Source: Agrypnia vestita
Taxonomy: Eukaryota; Arthropoda; Insecta; Trichoptera; Phryganeidae
Assembly: GCA_016648135.1 (NCBI GenBank)
Contig: JADDOH010001574.1
Location: 124,001 to 188,000, forward strand
Direction of reading: 5' to 3'
DNA: 64,000 nt
Part shown: one piece after another, positions 1 to 11,700 of the stretch
How positions within the stretch are numbered: the stretch's first letter is position 1
Layout: every line of letters starts with the position of its first letter
Translations under genes and position numbers: made by a program
The notes under the pieces: generated by a model
The model's input: only the letters and a program-made list of their open reading frames with translations
Database searches by the model: none
What the model was told of the DNA's origin: nothing

Positions 1-711
1 TTTCTGTTTTTGCAATTTATATAATCGGATATTGCTGTCTTTTCTATGATGTTTCAATCTAAAATTGACATCAGCTCTCACTTTAGTATGAAACGGCCAT
101 TTTGTTATGTGGCACATCCTTGGGAGTCGATTGGTTGTAGTCAGGTGCGTGCAGTGGGAACATTGAAGCATGATTTTTTTGTAAACGTATATTTTGGAAA
201 AAAATAGAAATCAAATATTTATGCTACAGATTTTTATGATATATCAAAATATGAATACTATGATAACAATTGCGATAGAAATGTTACGAAATATATGTTG
301 TATTCTGATTTTTTTTCCAAATAATTGGTTACATAAAAGTCATGCTGCGACGTTCCCACTGCACGCCCCTGGTTGTAGTAGATATTGTTGCCTTTGCTTT
401 TTACACTACAAGGATAATGCTCTCTTTGCTTTTAATAGTGATTTGGAAAGGATAAAGCTATATTTCCTATAAAATTCTTAATTAGTAATCGTCAATGACT
501 GCATTCAAAGCATTTTTTTATATTTTTTGGATATTGATTCTTCTTCTTTTTGCACCTTGTCAGGTTCCCCCGATGTCGACTATCATTTGTGCGAAAACAT
601 TTCTGTCCTGCGCTGCCCGGAACAAATCCAAAATATGTCTCAATATTGCTGCCCTTGCTTTTGTACCCCTAAATTAATGTTTAATGAAAAATTTGTAGAT
701 TTTTAATTAAG
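1..711. other. Upstream intron of the oxidase gene, with a MITE-like fragment
   Basis: No exon is recognisable. At about 485-680 lies a diverged fragment of the repeat also seen at 48420-48609 and 49337-49400: GACTGCATTCAA, then a T-rich stretch with GGATATTG, then CTGCCCTTGCTTTTGTACCCC. The rest is AT-rich and plain. Confidence 0.5.
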
Positions 712-848
712 GCGTGGCACCAAGCGCAGAGTGGGTCGGTGATGACTCCCACCGTCAGCTACTTCACCAACGCCATCAAGAAGAAGTACACCCGGTGGAA
801 CACAACTCTAGAAGGCATCATCGAAGGGTTCCAGGTCATGGCGGCAGG
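712..848 (+). CDS. Acyl-CoA oxidase exon A
   Basis: The acceptor AG is at 710-711 and the donor GTGAGT at 849-854. The exon reads [29 protein letters not shown]..., ending VMAAG with the glycine codon split 2+1 across the intron. GC content rises sharply compared with the flanks. Because the exon opens in frame with a good acceptor, further exons must lie upstream of the window. Confidence 0.75.
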
Positions 849-3800
849 GTGAGTAGCTGCAGAGAATGCTTTCTGCTTAAAAATAATGCAGGATATATTT
901 CCATTTGATTACTGATGTGGAATAACTTTGGAATGGAATAAATTCAGCTTTGTACAGTTAAAAATCATTTTATTTATTTCTGCTCAAAATATTTTTTGAC
1001 ATCTTATATTTACACTTGTGTTGTTACTTACTTTTATAGGAAGGTTGCTATCAGTGCCAAACACATTGCTAAAAGAGTGAAGAGAGGAATAAGCCACGAA
1101 GATGCTTGGAACATGACATCCATCGAGCTGGTCGCTGCTGCGGAGGTATTATATAATTTTAAGGACTTTTAATTCAAGCAATTTTATTAGAGATTGACCA
1201 AAACTAGATTTTCTGCTGAATTTCGGCTTCTGTTTTGCTTTGGCTGAAACCAAAACGTATTTAGATACATAAATCCTAAAAATCTACCGTATTTTTCCTA
1301 GCCTTGTAATAGTTCATTCGGATTAAATAAAATAAAAGAAACCAATTTTATTAATATAAAAAATATTTAGATATACTATCTAAAACTACCCATACTAAAC
1401 TAATTTTAGTGAACAAATCAGTGAAATTTTTAAGTCTTCAGATATTATAAAAACAATTTTTTTAAATTTATTTTTTACGCTTCGACAGGCCAGGAGGCCC
1501 AATTACAGAAGCGAAATACATCATAAAACACCCAGGCTTGAGTAAATCACATAGATTAACATTGTGACCTCACTGGGAATCGAACCCGGAACCCTCGGTG
1601 TGGGAATCCAGTGTCATACCCACTGCGCTACGAGGGCCACCAAAAATCTTAATACTACAAAAAAATCTAATCTTTTCCAGTAGTATGTTTTGAACAAAAC
1701 AATACAATAAATAACTAATTAGTAATTAGACTATAAACTTTGCCAAAAAAAATAATACATATTTGAAAATTATAAACACTTTGAACTTTGAATTATTACA
1801 ACAGACAAGAAATTTTTTCGGCAAAACCGAAACCGCGGTTGAACCTAGATTTTTGGCTGAAAGTGAAACATAATTTTTATATATTTTTTTAACTAAACAT
1901 TTAACCACTTCGAATTTCAGGCTCACTGTAGAAGTTTTATAATAGAGAAGTTCAGCGAGCAGATGCACATCATGGCTGCCAAGGCATCGCCATCTCTGAG
2001 GGAAATTCTGATGTCTTTTGTAGAATTGTACGCTGTGTACTGGGCGCTCAAATGTTCTGGAGATTTGTTGCGGGTACGAATTATATTTTATTATTGTTTT
2101 CTTGCAATCCAAAGTCCCTTTTTTCCTTATGTAACTACATGCGGCCTTAGATTTTTTCTGAAATTTCATTCCTGAAAGAACCGGTGTAAAATATAAGTAA
2201 TTATGATTATAACATAGTAAGGTTCCACAGCATTAAAAAATATGCAAAAGTAGAACGTTATTATATTTGAAGCTTCAAAAATAATATTTAATTCTCAACC
2301 TTTTAAATGCCAAATATATTTATTTGCCACGTGGGTTGATGACATGTTTCACTATAACACTTAAAAGTTTAATCGTCTATAAAATTGTTGGAATTATCTT
2401 CTGCAAACAGCACTTGAAGTAAACAACATTTAAAATCGTGTTTAATCCTGTCTCCGCAAGGTTGAAAAGCGTGTGTAATCACGCACATGGCTTGGTGCGT
2501 AAACACACTTGTGGAGATAAAAAGGGCTTATTATACCTAAAGCAAAACAAAATTTAATACGAAAAATGGGAAATCTCAAAGAGGTATTGTGTATTTCTGT
2601 GTTAAAGTTTTCAGTTTCGGATTCCCTTAATCTTTTTTGAAAAGTATAGCTAATGTTAACTGCCTAGATTTTTTTTTTCTCTAGAAAATTTAGAATAAGA
2701 TCCGATGGATGCCACTACATTCAGTTTTTCTTTTAGGACTTCATTCTTAATCGCTGTCAATTTTACTAAGTTTATCAGTCAACTTTTAGAACTTATTCAT
2801 AAGAAAAAAGGTGTCATTGTTAATTGGTGTAAATGAAAACGTAAACATGTATAAATTTTGTTATGGAAGAGTTAAAAAGTATTTCTTATTACCAGTATCA
2901 AGGAAATTATTAGTGTGTAGGTACTTCAAGATATTGTAATTAGATTCCTACTAAGTTTGACCATGGGGAGGTAGTATCTCCTACAAATATACATAACTGC
3001 GCATAATATCTTTCTAATTTTTTGATTTACTTGTGATTAGGTGTGGAAAATAATAATTAATACATTGGTATGGTTATTATTTAAATATTCTGAATGCTCT
3101 TTTTATTTTAAGTGAGTTGAATAGTAACTTGTTTGTTAAGTCATCTGGATAGATTGGTTTTTATTATTTTTTAATTTAAATTTTATTTTCCTGCGAACGG
3201 CATGGCAGAAGCCATTTTCTGTAAAAATGTAATATAAAATATGTTTAATACATATTTATACAGGATATCTCATAGCTAGTAGCAAAAACTTTACAGATGA
3301 ATTCCCACCTCTATAATGAGTCGAAAATGTTCAAGCAACCACGATCTAATAGTTTAAGTAATAATTTGCATTTTTTCAACATTTCTGATTTATTTTTTGG
3401 AAAAAGTTGTACTATCATTACAGTAACTTATATCAATTATGAAAAATTCATTAGCTTCTATACAACTAAAATAAAATGATAAAAACCATCTAAAGAAATT
3501 CTGCTTTCAATTTTTGCGAGGTTTTTATCATTTTATTGTTGTTTGAAGAGAGTAAATTTTTCATAATCGACATAAGTTACTGTAACGATGTTTCAAATTT
3601 TTGCAAAAAAATAAGTCAGCAATATTGAAAAAAATACAAACTTTGATGTCGCATATCTCCATAACTATCAATGTTAAGTCATGGTTGCTTGAATATTTTT
3701 GACTTATTATCAAAGCAGGACTGACCACCATCTTATCTTATTATGAGACTTATCCACCTGTAAAGTTTTTGCTATGAGACGCCCTGTATGTAGATAAAAT

Positions 3801-5701
3801 ATGTTTGATGCATAGTCAACAGCTGCTGTCCTGTGGCACTGCATATTAAAAAAAAAATTAACGTTTCAACAGGCTGAGAAGCCTAATTACTGAAGATGTT
3901 ACATTACAAAAACATCCAGCCACGTAAAGCATGTAGATTTATCGTGACCTCATTGGGAATCGAACCCGGAACCCTCGGTGTGGGAAACCAGTGTCATGCT
4001 CACTAGACTACAAGGGCCACTTTGTATTATAATATTTTATAGTTAACATTATTAAAAAATTATATTAAAACATGGTAATTATATTTATTTTCAGTTTACA
4101 AATATATCAGAAAGGGATTTAGATTCCCTTCAACTATGGCTCGAAGAACTTCTTGCCAAGATTCGTCCCAATGCAGTTGGAATTGTTGATGGCTTCGATA
4201 TATGTGACGAGGTAAACATTGTATAAATTCATTTGATAATTATTTTATTGCTACCCCTCAAGAATAGAAGTGTAGAATTTTTCAATTACCAATAACATGT
4301 CCAGAAAGTTATGCAGACTCGGACTTACCATACATATTGATACCTCCTTCTTAGAAGATTGGAAGTGCAGAATATTTCTCAGTACGTAGAGCCATTTTAA
4401 AGTTTTGTTTAACACAAGTTTTTAAGTATTAATTATCCTAATTATTGGATTATATGTATAAATATAAAAAAATTGTTCAATGCGTTTCTTCTAGAATATA
4501 ACTATGTATTTTATCATCTACTTTTTGTAAAATAGTTATGTATAATTTTTTTTTTTACTTTCTGAATAGCAAACAGTTGTTCTTTTGATAGAAGTATATA
4601 TTTAAGCCTATAACGCACTGGCTGCTAGCCGTGGTTTGGCCTCCCGTTGCGGTAAGCCGCACTTGGATTTTTACATGAAACCGCATGATATTATTGCACT
4701 GACTTGCGGCCAGCCGTCAGCCGCTCCGGTCGTCTTGATTGAATGATACAGCGCCCCGCATCCCCTCCGCACACTCGGCGCGGTTAGCCGTGATCGCTGC
4801 TCGCTCCCCGCCCCACTCAGTCGTTAGACACTGTACGCAGGGCGCACGTGTGTTTAAATATTGTTTTGATAATAATTCTTCAAATGATTTGGCTGATATT
4901 CTAGTGTATCTAAAGAAATTATCTTCAAATTTCTTTAGTTCTGAAATAAAAATATTAAACTCTCTGTTATTATGTCGTGTCTCTGTATCCAAAATGACGT
5001 TTTCCTCGATAATATAAATAAATAACTGCAGAAACTTTTTCGACGTTCATCATGTCCAATATCTCTAGAAGCACTGACGATTGCGGCGGACCGCAATCGT
5101 CGGAAGAAGTCATCTAACGTCTTCACATAACGTTCTGAATTCACTTATAAATTTTCTTTTGTGACACCTTGTATTTGGTATAGTTGGAATCATACATAAA
5201 ATGTTATAATATATAAAAGAATGTGTTACATCTGATTTTTGTTATCTATGCTAATCTTATTTCATTTTCATATTGAAAATCTTGTGAATTAGAATTTATG
5301 ATTTTAAATTGTTAATATTTTCTAAATCAACCTTTTCTGAACAATGCTTTTGCCAAAAAATTTATCAATAATAGCCACTTAACTCTAAATAGTTAAAAGT
5401 GCAATTCCGACCACCGCACAACCCTAGAAAGTGTGGATATTCTCAGTGTTTTGACAGTGTCTGTCATATGCCGTCATGTCTGTCATAATACATGGTAGAA
5501 GACTTCCATGTATTAAACACACACACTGAAAAATCTTATAACATTATTTTTCTTCAGATTTTGTCATCGGCTTTGGGCTCATATGACGGCCGAGTATACG
5601 AGAGGCTGATGGAAGAAGCAAAGAAAAGTCCGTTGAATGCAGAACCTGTCAACGAATCGTTCCACAAATATCTTAAACCCTTAATGCAGTCTCAACTTTA
5701 A
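712..5701 (+). CDS. Peroxisomal acyl-CoA oxidase, C-terminal part (five exons)
   Basis: Exons 712-848, 1040-1145, 1921-2073, 4095-4211 and 5558-5701 join in one open frame, each intron having GT-AG ends. They encode 218 residues of the acyl-CoA oxidase C-terminal domain; the catalytic and FAD-binding N-terminal part must lie to the left of the window. Recognisable family stretches are [10 protein letters not shown] (exon 2), [17 protein letters not shown] (exons 3-4), [17 protein letters not shown] (exon 4) and [13 protein letters not shown]...[22 protein letters not shown] (exon 5). The family carries out the first, FAD-dependent step of peroxisomal beta-oxidation, releasing hydrogen peroxide. 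The protein ends Ser-Gln-Leu, close to but not the canonical Ser-Lys-Leu peroxisomal signal. Which oxidase paralogue this is cannot be decided from this part alone. It faces syndecan tail to tail. Confidence 0.88.
1040..1145 (+). CDS. Acyl-CoA oxidase exon B
   Basis: Acceptor tatag at 1035-1039, donor GT at 1146. It encodes [35 protein letters not shown]. The AWN-x-x-SIEL stretch is typical of acyl-CoA oxidases. The exon ends in phase 0. Confidence 0.85.
1478..1640 (-). repeat. tRNA-derived SINE, family 1, copy 1
   Basis: Read on the minus strand it starts GGCCCTCGTAGCGCAGTGGG (A-box-like) and has the B-box GGTTCGATTCC about 45 bases on, then a body ending CCTGGCCTGTCGAAGCG. The anticodon loop could derive from a glycine tRNA. 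It lies in an oxidase intron and has relatives at 3861, 12798 and 44275. Confidence 0.8.
1921..2073 (+). CDS. Acyl-CoA oxidase exon C
   Basis: Acceptor ttcag ends at 1920, donor gtacg at 2074. The exon is 51 whole codons, phase 0 on both sides, from [11 protein letters not shown] to CSGDLLR. The ELYAVYWAL stretch is the clearest family signature. Confidence 0.88.
2449..2522. repeat. Imperfect stem-loop in an oxidase intron
   Basis: TCTCCGCAAG at the left pairs with CTTGTGGAGA at the right, and GTGTGTAATCACGCA pairs with TGCGTAAACACAC, leaving an internal asymmetric loop. It could be a MITE remnant or a hairpin RNA; nothing in the sequence distinguishes them. Confidence 0.45.
3261..3786. mobile_element. 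Foldback MITE, family A (TA target site)
   Basis: The element begins CAGGatat and ends gcCCTG, with TA on both sides (3259-3260 and 3787-3788). The two halves are inverted copies of each other: tgagtcgaaaatgttcaag at the left answers cttgaatatttttgac at the right. TA duplication and the foldback form fit a non-autonomous Tc1/mariner-type element. It has no coding capacity. Confidence 0.75.
3861..4020 (-). repeat. tRNA-derived SINE, family 1, copy 2
   Basis: Same head and body as the copy at 1478-1640, with the B-box GGTTCGATTCC intact and the A-box altered (CTTGTAGTCTAGTGAGC). It lies about 75 bases from the acceptor of oxidase exon D. Confidence 0.78.
4095..4211 (+). CDS. Acyl-CoA oxidase exon D
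   Basis: Acceptor ttttcag ends at 4094, donor GTAAAC at 4212. The exon is 39 whole codons, [20 protein letters not shown]...[14 protein letters not shown], matching the helical C-terminal part of the family. Confidence 0.9.
4212..5557. other. Oxidase intron with a GC-richer transposon-like middle
   Basis: The flanks are plain AT-rich intron. From about 4610 to 5145 the composition changes to higher GC, holding the Harbinger-like relic described separately. Short inverted arms of 11 bases (gacgattgcgg / ccgcaatcgtc) sit at 5076-5101. Confidence 0.6.
4717..5144 (-). pseudogene. PIF/Harbinger-like transposase N-terminal relic
   Basis: On the minus strand, 4717-4992 reads ...[34 protein letters not shown]..., which resembles the conserved start of PIF/Harbinger transposases (a tyrosine/phenylalanine-rich [16 protein letters not shown] segment just before the nuclease domain). 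After FEELLS the frame departs from the family and no DDE nuclease core is visible, so the copy is broken or truncated. A second overlapping frame (4935-5144) may be a frameshifted upstream piece. The assignment rests on a short segment and is tentative. It lies inside an oxidase intron, antisense to the host gene. Confidence 0.4.
5558..5701 (+). CDS. Acyl-CoA oxidase terminal exon, ends Ser-Gln-Leu
   Basis: Acceptor ttcttcag ends at 5557. It encodes [26 protein letters not shown]...KPLMQSQL, with stop TAA at 5699-5701. YDGRVYERL and SPLN are strongly conserved in the family. The final tripeptide SQL is a possible non-canonical PTS1. Confidence 0.92.
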   Translation: MLSSALGSYDGRVYERLMEEAKKSPLNAEPVNESFHKYLKPLMQSQL

Positions 5702-5711
5702 CCAGATGGTG

Positions 5712-5722
5712 AAATAAAATAA
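5712..5722 (+). terminator. Candidate poly(A) signals of the oxidase gene
   Basis: Overlapping AATAAA hexamers begin about 12 bases after the stop codon. That would make an unusually short 3' UTR; a second candidate, AATAAA, lies near 6083. Which one is used cannot be told from sequence. Confidence 0.45.
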
Positions 5723-6196
5723 ATATTACTTTTCTAAGGCCAGTGCACAAATGACCCAATTTATTTTATGTTAAATGTGAATTTGTTGACATTCCTATGA
5801 TTTAAAATTGTTTGTTAAATTATTTGATATAAAATATCAATGATATTTGTTATATTTACATAAGTTTATGTATTTTATATTTGAACATTTTCATGGTTCG
5901 TCTGACACAATAATTATTAATTATGATCAAATATTTTTTTATAGAGCTTTGTTAACGTCTTGACAACATGGGTTGTGCAATTGAAATTATTATTTTTAAT
6001 AAGGATATATTTACTAGTTTTATATAATGAAAATATTTAGAGAATGTATTATTTTTGTATAACTATGTCATGATTATATTAAATAAATATTTGATTGTTT
6101 TATTGATTTTTTTTTATCTTTATGACAAAAAAACCCTTAAAATACATAGAACCCTTCAAAATTATCTTCACAATAGACATTAATTAAACAATTAAA

Positions 6197-6275
<79 letters not shown>

Positions 6276-6352
6276 CGGTAATGATGCGGTCACGAGGTTA
6301 GTTTTTTGTTAATTACAACTTTTATATATTTATATTAAAGATATAGTTTTAC
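5723..6352. other. Intergenic DNA after the oxidase, with a 72-A run
   Basis: AT-rich and without coding signal. An uninterrupted run of 72 A occupies 6198-6269. It may be the poly(A) end of a retro-inserted sequence or a distorted assembly homopolymer. Confidence 0.6.
6198..6269. repeat. Homopolymer A x 72
   Basis: Counted directly: A from 6198 to 6269 without interruption. The CR1-like tail starts about 80 bases to its right. Confidence 0.95.
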
Positions 6353-6747
6353 TGGAAAATGTTCAGAGACGAGCCACAAAATTGCCCTTGGGTCTTAAAA
6401 ACCTGGAATATGCGGAAAGGCTGAGAGTATTGAAACTGCCCACTCTTCAGGAGCGACGAGCAAGAGGTGACCTCATCGAGACATTCAAGATTCTATCGGG
6501 CTACTACAATATTCCTAATATGACAGATATGTTTGCATTTAACACTAATGTGGGCCTTCGAGGACATCATCTGTAGTTGAACAAGTCTCGGTTCTCGTGT
6601 AACCCAAGAAAGCATGCATTAAGCAATAGAGTGGTCAATATGTGGAACAGTTTGCCCGAGGATGTTGTGTCTGCAGCCAGTGTCAACCAATTTAAGAATA
6701 GGCTGGATATTCAAATGAGAGACAGTGATATGGGCCTATCAGCTTAA
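6353..6747 (+). pseudogene. CR1/Jockey-group retrotransposon, 3' end of reverse-transcriptase ORF
   Basis: The frame reads LLENVQRRATKLPLGLKNLEYAERLRVLKLPTLQERRARGDLIETFKIL..., the C-terminal region beyond the reverse-transcriptase core in CR1-type elements (QRRATK, YxERLRxLxLPTLxxRRxRGDxIExFKIL). One in-frame TAG follows HHL near 6574; the same frame then continues LNKSRFSCNPRKHALSNRVVNMWNSLPEDVV...FKNRLDI and stops at 6745-6747. An (AAT)n microsatellite follows, as is usual for the 3' ends of such elements. The 5' end is truncated and the copy is dead. Confidence 0.8.
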
Positions 6748-6761
6748 GCTGCCTGCCCATT

Positions 6762-6783
6762 ATCAATAATAATAATAATAATA
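6762..6783. repeat. (AAT)n microsatellite, 3' tail of the CR1-like copy
   Basis: AATAATAAT repeats directly follow the stop codon of the retrotransposon frame and probably mark its 3' end. Confidence 0.8.
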
Positions 6784-8099
6784 TAATCTGTTAAAATATT
6801 TTTTGTCTACAATAGCATACCAAGCGAAAAACACTAAAAAATTTATAGTTCCGTATAGAACTTTTTTAGCATTCAACAGAAATAAAATTCAGTAAGCCAA
6901 TCCTCTGTGGCTAGAATATCCATCACAGCATGCAGCCAGGAAAATGGATGAAAATAGGAAAATACAAAAGTCAGTTAGGTGTAAAGGAGTATTTATTTAC
7001 AGAATCGGCAATTACAGTAAATTCTATTCTATTCTACAGCATTTTAAACTGTTTGATTATTTAAAACATCTAAATTACACAAAATCTTGCTGCCAAAACA
7101 TTGCGCAGACATCCCCTACTAAATATTAAATGTGAAATGCACTTTAATTTACTTTATATTTTGACAGCAAACTAGTGTTGTTCATTCAAACTGAAATAAA
7201 GTACACGAAACATTGAAATGATGTTCAAATTTGCCATCAAACGTAACAATTATTTACTCCATATTATAAGTCACATTTTTTTAAATGACAAAATAACCAA
7301 TAGTTTTGCGGATCTTACAATTTAATGAAATGGACGAAACATGCACACACCAATTATCATACATTATTTAGGATATACCTAAGAGAAATAATTATACAGA
7401 GCTAGCTAAACTTGATAATAGGCAATCCCCGTGACGCATCTTCTGACGCGCTCGTTTCCTGACAAGTCGCAGAACATGCGGCAGAGGGATTGCCTTACTT
7501 TAGATTTGTTCAAATAATCTCATTCACGCAAGGAATCGCACATCTATAACACCTTTTTTACTCAAGTTGATATAACTTATACGACAACTGTATTCTAAAA
7601 TATTACAATATTAGTCAATTTCGTATGAATGTTAAGTTTTTTATAATTATTATAAAGTTATGATTACAATCCCAAAAGTACTGCTGGGAATGTGCGCAGA
7701 GTGTTACATAAGATGCAGTTGTCAGTAGGGTGAGAGGAATTTGCAGTCATAAGTATAAGATTGATAATTATTACCAAAGAAGTAAACAAGCTGGAATGTT
7801 TATTGGCATTCCGAAAGGTAATTGTAATTAATGGTAAAAGTTGGAAAGGAAATAATTTCATCGCATAATTTACAAGTATGAAATATTCTTATCGTAACTT
7901 CACCGATTCACTTCCATTTTATTTATTTCTTAACATTACAACTTAATATTTAAGTATATTACTTATTTTGGAAATAAATAAATACATATTTTGGGAGTCC
8001 AAAAAAGTTAAAAATAGTTGAATTAATAATAAAAGAAAAAGTGAATGATTAAAATTTAAAAAGAAGAAATTATAAAAAGAACATGAAATAACTGGGGTA
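6784..8099. other. Intergenic DNA between the two convergent genes
   Basis: AT-rich with no protein-coding signal and no repeat recognisable from the rest of the window. It probably includes the end of the syndecan 3' UTR at its right edge. Confidence 0.5.
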
Positions 8100-8112
8100 T
8101 TTATTTATTTTA
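8100..8112 (-). terminator. Candidate syndecan poly(A) signal
   Basis: On the minus strand overlapping AATAAA hexamers occur about 430 bases beyond the syndecan stop codon. They are the first good candidates downstream of the gene; use is not proven. Confidence 0.4.
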
Positions 8113-8536
8113 TGTAGATAGATATGACGTTGAAGTCTTAGAAGACTCGTTACCCTTACAAAATGGATTTGTTTCTCTAATTGGTCGTGTCAACACAAAA
8201 GGAACCTTGTTGGGAAATTTCATCTAAAAAGAAATAAAAACGTCTGCCCCTGAAACCATGTACCTCTTGGAAGATGTCAACAATCAACTGAGAACTCACT
8301 GTAACTATACATTTATATATCAAGTCTTATTTTCGCAGAGCGCGCCTCCTGAGGACACCCCGGAGGGTAGCTTAAAACATGATGGCACATGGACACAAAT
8401 ATTCATTACTCGTTTCTGTATCTTTGGTTCTCGCGATCATTAATTCGAGAGTTCGGTCATTGCTTTACATTAACTTACAGCCTCATTAGCGAATATTGTG
8501 TTATTAAAAGTGTCCCGAGGGTAAGGCCGAGTCGTC

Positions 8537-8709
8537 TCAGGCGTAGAACTCCCTGTTGTTGTGTCCCTTGGCGTACGAGTTGGCCGTGGGAGATCTCTTG
8601 GGCTCGTCCAGTGCGTACGAGCCCTCGTCCTTCTTGCGCATGCGATACACGATGAACATGACCACCAGTATCGCGCACAGTAGCCCCACCACTGCTCCGC
8701 ATATGACCG
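8537..8709 (-). CDS. Sdc: Syndecan last exon: membrane span and cytoplasmic tail
   Basis: Acceptor ttttcag at 8716-8710 on the minus strand; stop TGA at 8539-8537. It encodes 57 residues that I recognise as nearly the same as the fly protein over the whole length. The alanine that opens the exon is split 1+2 with the preceding exon. Confidence 0.97.
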
Positions 8710-11700
8710 CTGAAAATTATAATGTTTATCCATTAACACTTCTCATGTTTACTACAGTGGTGATAATTCAAATGCAAACACAATATAACACGACTGCTAT
8801 TAGATACATATTGCTTGCAAAATCTAACTTCTGGACAGTTTTTCAGCAGATATAAGTATTCTATTAATCTTACTCAAGAGTGTTTAAAACTACATACACT
8901 TGCTTTTTTTTTTATATATAGGTCACTAACAGGCTGTTAGCAATTCTGATAAATAGTCCTAGTAATTAATATCTGGGCGTATGTGCCAAAACAGAAGCAA
9001 ATTCCATTATACATATTATAATTCACCCCTATATGGAAATGTTTTAGGCTGGCACTTGGCAATGACACGTTCGGGATAAAATTACTTTCTTTCAGATTTT
9101 TGGCATGTTCGTATGACAAAAAGAGTGAAATAGCGATATCATTATTCGAAATTTCCTCATAATGAATTCAAAAACAACAAAAAAAAAAAGTTGACTTCAC
9201 ATTCTGACAGTTTCCTGGACCAATTTGCTGCTCAGGTTAGTCATATAAAAGGCATATAAAAATACACAATCACTATCAGAGAAAAAATATTTGCTCAGTG
9301 GGGAGTATGTTCTGAATGAATGAATTTAATATGCTTCTTTTTCTATATTGACCTATATATATTGTCCAAAGTAAATACCCTAACCACTCATCAGACGTCA
9401 TACAAAAATTATACAGAAAATTTGATAGGTGATATTTTAAAACACTTCAGCTTATACATACATCATTTTTTAATTTTTATAAACTTCTGTTAAAAATTCT
9501 GCTTACTTCAATGAATTTTAAGACTAAGGAGTCTGGAAATATATAACAAAGAACCTAAATAAAAATATTATAAGACCCACATCAAAAAGACGATTTTTCT
9601 CAAATATAAAAAAAATGGCAGTTTTACGGCAGTCGGTGGCTGAACGTGGCGAAATCTCAATATTTTCGGTAAATTTTTCAGCCCTATTAAAAAAAAAAGA
9701 TTTTAAAATTAAATAACACTGAAAACAATTTTGAAAACTCGCTTAGCAATTATTGTAGAATTTTTAAATGCTCTTGAATTTTCGAGAATTTCTGAAGAAA
9801 TTATACTTTATTGGTCGATCGCCCCAGAAAGTAAATACAAGTCTAAATAGGTAAATTATGAATAAATTATGCTATGGAGGAGACAAACATTATTTGAATG
9901 GACTTTTTTAATTCAACATGAATTTCGACTAACTAATTAATAAACATTCCTCTTAATTCCATTAATATAGAATATTTGGTGACCAGATGATAACTGCATA
10001 CAAATGTAAATGAATATATTTTTAGGTTAGGTTAGATATTTCACACCCTGCCAAAGACAGAGTAGTAGAATAATTAGCTGACTTCTTGACACTATGTGCA
10101 GTTGTCTGCGTGTGCACTTGGCTTGTGCACACGCAGACAATCGGCTTGTGGGCAGCTGACATACACATTATGGATCGATATCATAACTTTTGAATTTCTA
10201 TATTTTCTGAAAATATTTTACAAGTTAGGAAGTGTATGAGTCAGTTAAAATGAAGTTATATACAGGTGTAACAGAGCTAGTCCACAATACTTTACCGGTA
10301 GATTCCTGCTTAAATTGTGAGTCCAAAGTGTTCGCGTAACAACGTCCTAACATCAAAGGTTATGTAGATATGCGACTTCAAAGTTAGATTTTTTTTTCAA
10401 TAGTTATGACTTACTTGTAGTAAACGTTGGACTATCGTCAAATGGAATATTGAAAATTCATTTGTTTTAATACAAGTCAAATAAAATAATAATTGAAAAG
10501 AAATTTGAAACGGATTTCTGTTGCAAAATTTTGAGGTTCTTACTTTATTTTTTATGTGTTTCCTACTTACCATTTTTCATTTTATTTTTTCAAAAAGAGT
10601 TCATACTGCTTATTTATGAAAAAAATGTGATTTAACTTTTAATCGCTCATTTAATTATTTTTTTATTATAATTGCTTATTTTCGTTTTTTTTAAATGTGC
10701 TTTTTCTCACTATACTTCTAGTGTATATGCAAAAGCCCACTAGAGCGTTGATAATAAATAAATAAATTATTAAGTCGGAAATGAAAATGAAAAGCACACT
10801 TCCCAAGACGCTTACCCCACGACTATATTCGGCTCGTAATTTAGGCTACCTGCAAAGGACTGCGGATAAGCCCTGTCACAACCTGCAGGGACCGTGCAAA
10901 GTGTAAAGCGCCCTTACCGGCCAGTATGCCCGGCTGGGCGAAGAAGCTCGTCGCTCTGTCCTCCGCCTTGGTGTTCATGATGAAGACGTCGCTCGTGTCG
11001 GAGCCGCCGCTGGCCGGCGCCTCGCCCGCGCCCGGCGCCGCGCCCTCCGCGCCCTCCTCGCCCCCCTCGCCCCCCTCGGGCTGCTTGGCGGCCGGCGGGA
11101 CTCCCTCGAGGGTCGGCGCGGATTTACCTGCAATCACCGCCGGGTCGCGGCGCGGTTAGCGAGGTGTTCGGAGAACAGCGTCATACGAAACAACACGATA
11201 ATAAAATGCTTCAGAAAGTATCTCACTGATGGAGGTATTTCATTTTTGAATGAGATATTTTTTTTAACCCTGAAAGCTAGTGATGCAACGAATACTACTT
11301 TCACGAATATGAATACGAATATCAAGCACACTATTCGGCGAATACGAATAATTCAACGAGGTAATAAACAATACACCACACATCGTTGACGTATAAATAG
11401 ACACGTTATTCCCATACTATCCTGATTTCAAATGTAGCAAATGCAGAAAAATCTGGTAATTTGAAGTCACGGTGACTAAAATAACATATACTGTTGTATT
11501 TTGCTATAACTTTGTGGTTACTCATTATGAATATAATTAAACTAATTAACTTAGTTTACACCACTAAAATTTATTTGGTAAAACCAACCGGTTTCGGAAA
11601 CGACGTTCCTTCGTCAGGGTATACTTAATACTAGTATAAACAAAGTTCATTAGTTTAATTATACTAAAATAACATACTCATTCTTACATTAGTGTACGAT

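Larger units (their letters stand above)
8710..10917 (-). other. Syndecan last intron
   Basis: A 2.2 kb AT-rich intron. It contains a diverged MITE family A relative at about 10262-10510, and a perfect hairpin at 10102-10140. No further exon was seen. Confidence 0.75.

Noticed and set aside
10926..11159. 77-codon plus-strand open frame
   Set aside because: Antisense shadow of the syndecan juxtamembrane exon.
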